A DNA stretch of 6,208 nt, taken from assembly GCA_030643125.1 (NCBI GenBank), contig DAOWML010000145.1, forward strand, positions 1 through 6,208, written 5' to 3'. Below are positions 5,690 through 6,208 of the stretch, piece after piece (positions within the stretch are counted from its first letter, which is position 1; every line of letters starts with the position of its first letter). This DNA comes from Bacteroidales bacterium. Lineage in GTDB: Bacteria > Bacteroidota > Bacteroidia > Bacteroidales > UBA12077. The position numbers and the translations under genes were made by a program. The notes beneath the pieces are model-generated. The model was not told the DNA's origin, did no database searches, and worked only from the letters and a program-made list of their open reading frames with translations.

Positions 5690-6208
5690 TTAATTTTCTT
5701 TATTAATTAACTGAAACATAAACTCATCTTTCTTTCCTTGAGGAAATATAAGCCAGTCTCTTTTTGTACCTATAAGTTTAAAACCTTTGCTTTGGAATAA
5801 ATTTAAACTATCGATATTATCTTCAGTAATATTGCAATAAAGCTGATGCAATTGCAGACTATGGAAACTATATTTAATTAGTACATCTAAAGCATCAGAT
5901 GCATAACCTTTTTTCCTATCCGATTTATTTGCAACTAAAATGCCAACTCCTGCACGTTTATGCATTGGCTCGAAATCAAATAAGTCAATTGAACCAATGG
6001 TTTGGATTACTTTATCATCGGTTTTTTCAATCATTAATCGTATTTGTTTAAGCTGGAAAATATCCTGATGCGAATTCTCTATAAATTGTTTAATGACATA
6101 CTTTGAAAAGGGAGCAACAGTATTGCTTAACTGCCAGATAGAACTATCATTTTCCCATGAATAAATTGAGTCAATATCGTTTGGTTCAATAGCTCTTAAT
6201 CTGGTTAT
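5690..6208 (-). CDS. GNAT-family N-acetyltransferase, N-terminus cut by window edge
   Basis: The reading frame stays open from its stop codon at 5690-5692 to the right edge, giving 172 visible residues. The first of them (ITRLRAIEPNDI) match the usual beginning of this family, so probably only a few N-terminal residues are missing. An internal ATG at 6032-6034 is not the true start, because it would remove 58 conserved-looking residues. The protein resembles the SpeG/RimJ-like Acetyltransf_3 group, cytoplasmic enzymes that move acetyl from acetyl-CoA to an amine. Motif A is clear: AGVGILVANKSDRKKGYASDAL around visible residues 86-107, with the acetyl-CoA pyrophosphate loop RKKGYA (98-103). 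Motif B (NITEDNIDSLNLFQSKGF) follows. The substrate could be a polyamine, an amino sugar or a protein N-terminus; the sequence does not decide. Confidence 0.87.
   Translation of the reverse strand: MTRLRAIEPNDIDSIYSWENDSSIWQLSNTVAPFSKYVIKQFIENSHQDIFQLKQIRLMIEKTDDKVIQTIGSIDLFDFEPMHKRAGVGILVANKSDRKKGYASDALDVLIKYSFHSLQLHQLYCNITEDNIDSLNLFQSKGFKLIGTKRDWLIFPQGKKDEFMFQLINKEN

Noticed and set aside
5690..6034. Short 114-aa version of the acetyltransferase starting at the ATG 6032-6034
   Set aside because: The frame continues upstream to the window edge with clear family-like sequence (TRLRAIEPNDI and SIWQLSNT), so that ATG is internal.

Overview
The window is AT-rich chromosomal DNA from a member of the Bacteroidota, probably a Bacteroidales/Marinilabiliales- or Cytophagales-like lineage. 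The evidence is the codon use, a single-domain AMP nucleosidase of the Bacteroidota type, a stand-alone HsdR_N-domain protein beside holA, and start sites with little Shine-Dalgarno character. The species cannot be named from the sequence.

Left part (1-4089, all minus strand): a compact set reads right to left as amn (AMP nucleosidase), holA (DNA polymerase III delta), a six-segment rhomboid protease and gmhB (HAD-IIIA heptose-bisphosphate phosphatase). The gaps are only 12, 10 and 6 nt, so this looks like one transcription unit. After a 99-nt gap follows a PLP class IV aminotransferase with a GTG start. The set mixes purine salvage, replication, membrane proteolysis and envelope-sugar synthesis. 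It looks like a housekeeping operon held together by position rather than one pathway.

Middle (4090-4655): a 63-nt divergent gap separates amn from a plus-strand gene for a 151-aa protein. That protein is only the PD-(D/E)XK nuclease domain of type I restriction HsdR, with no hsdM, hsdS or helicase nearby. It converges on a minus-strand gene at a perfect 11-bp-stem hairpin that can terminate both transcripts.

Right part (4656-6208): a minus-strand gene encodes a secreted, strikingly tyrosine-rich protein that I do not recognise. Upstream lies a 356-nt non-coding stretch with an almost canonical sigma-54 (RpoN) promoter, TGGCAC-N5-TTGT, about 40 nt before the start codon. This is the most interesting signal in the window: an unknown exported protein apparently under enhancer-dependent transcription. 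The window ends in a GNAT N-acetyltransferase gene whose reading frame runs off the right edge.

I found no tRNA, rRNA, CRISPR array, insertion sequence or prophage gene. Most genes are ordinary; the novelty lies in the sigma-54-linked secreted protein and the orphan HsdR_N protein.
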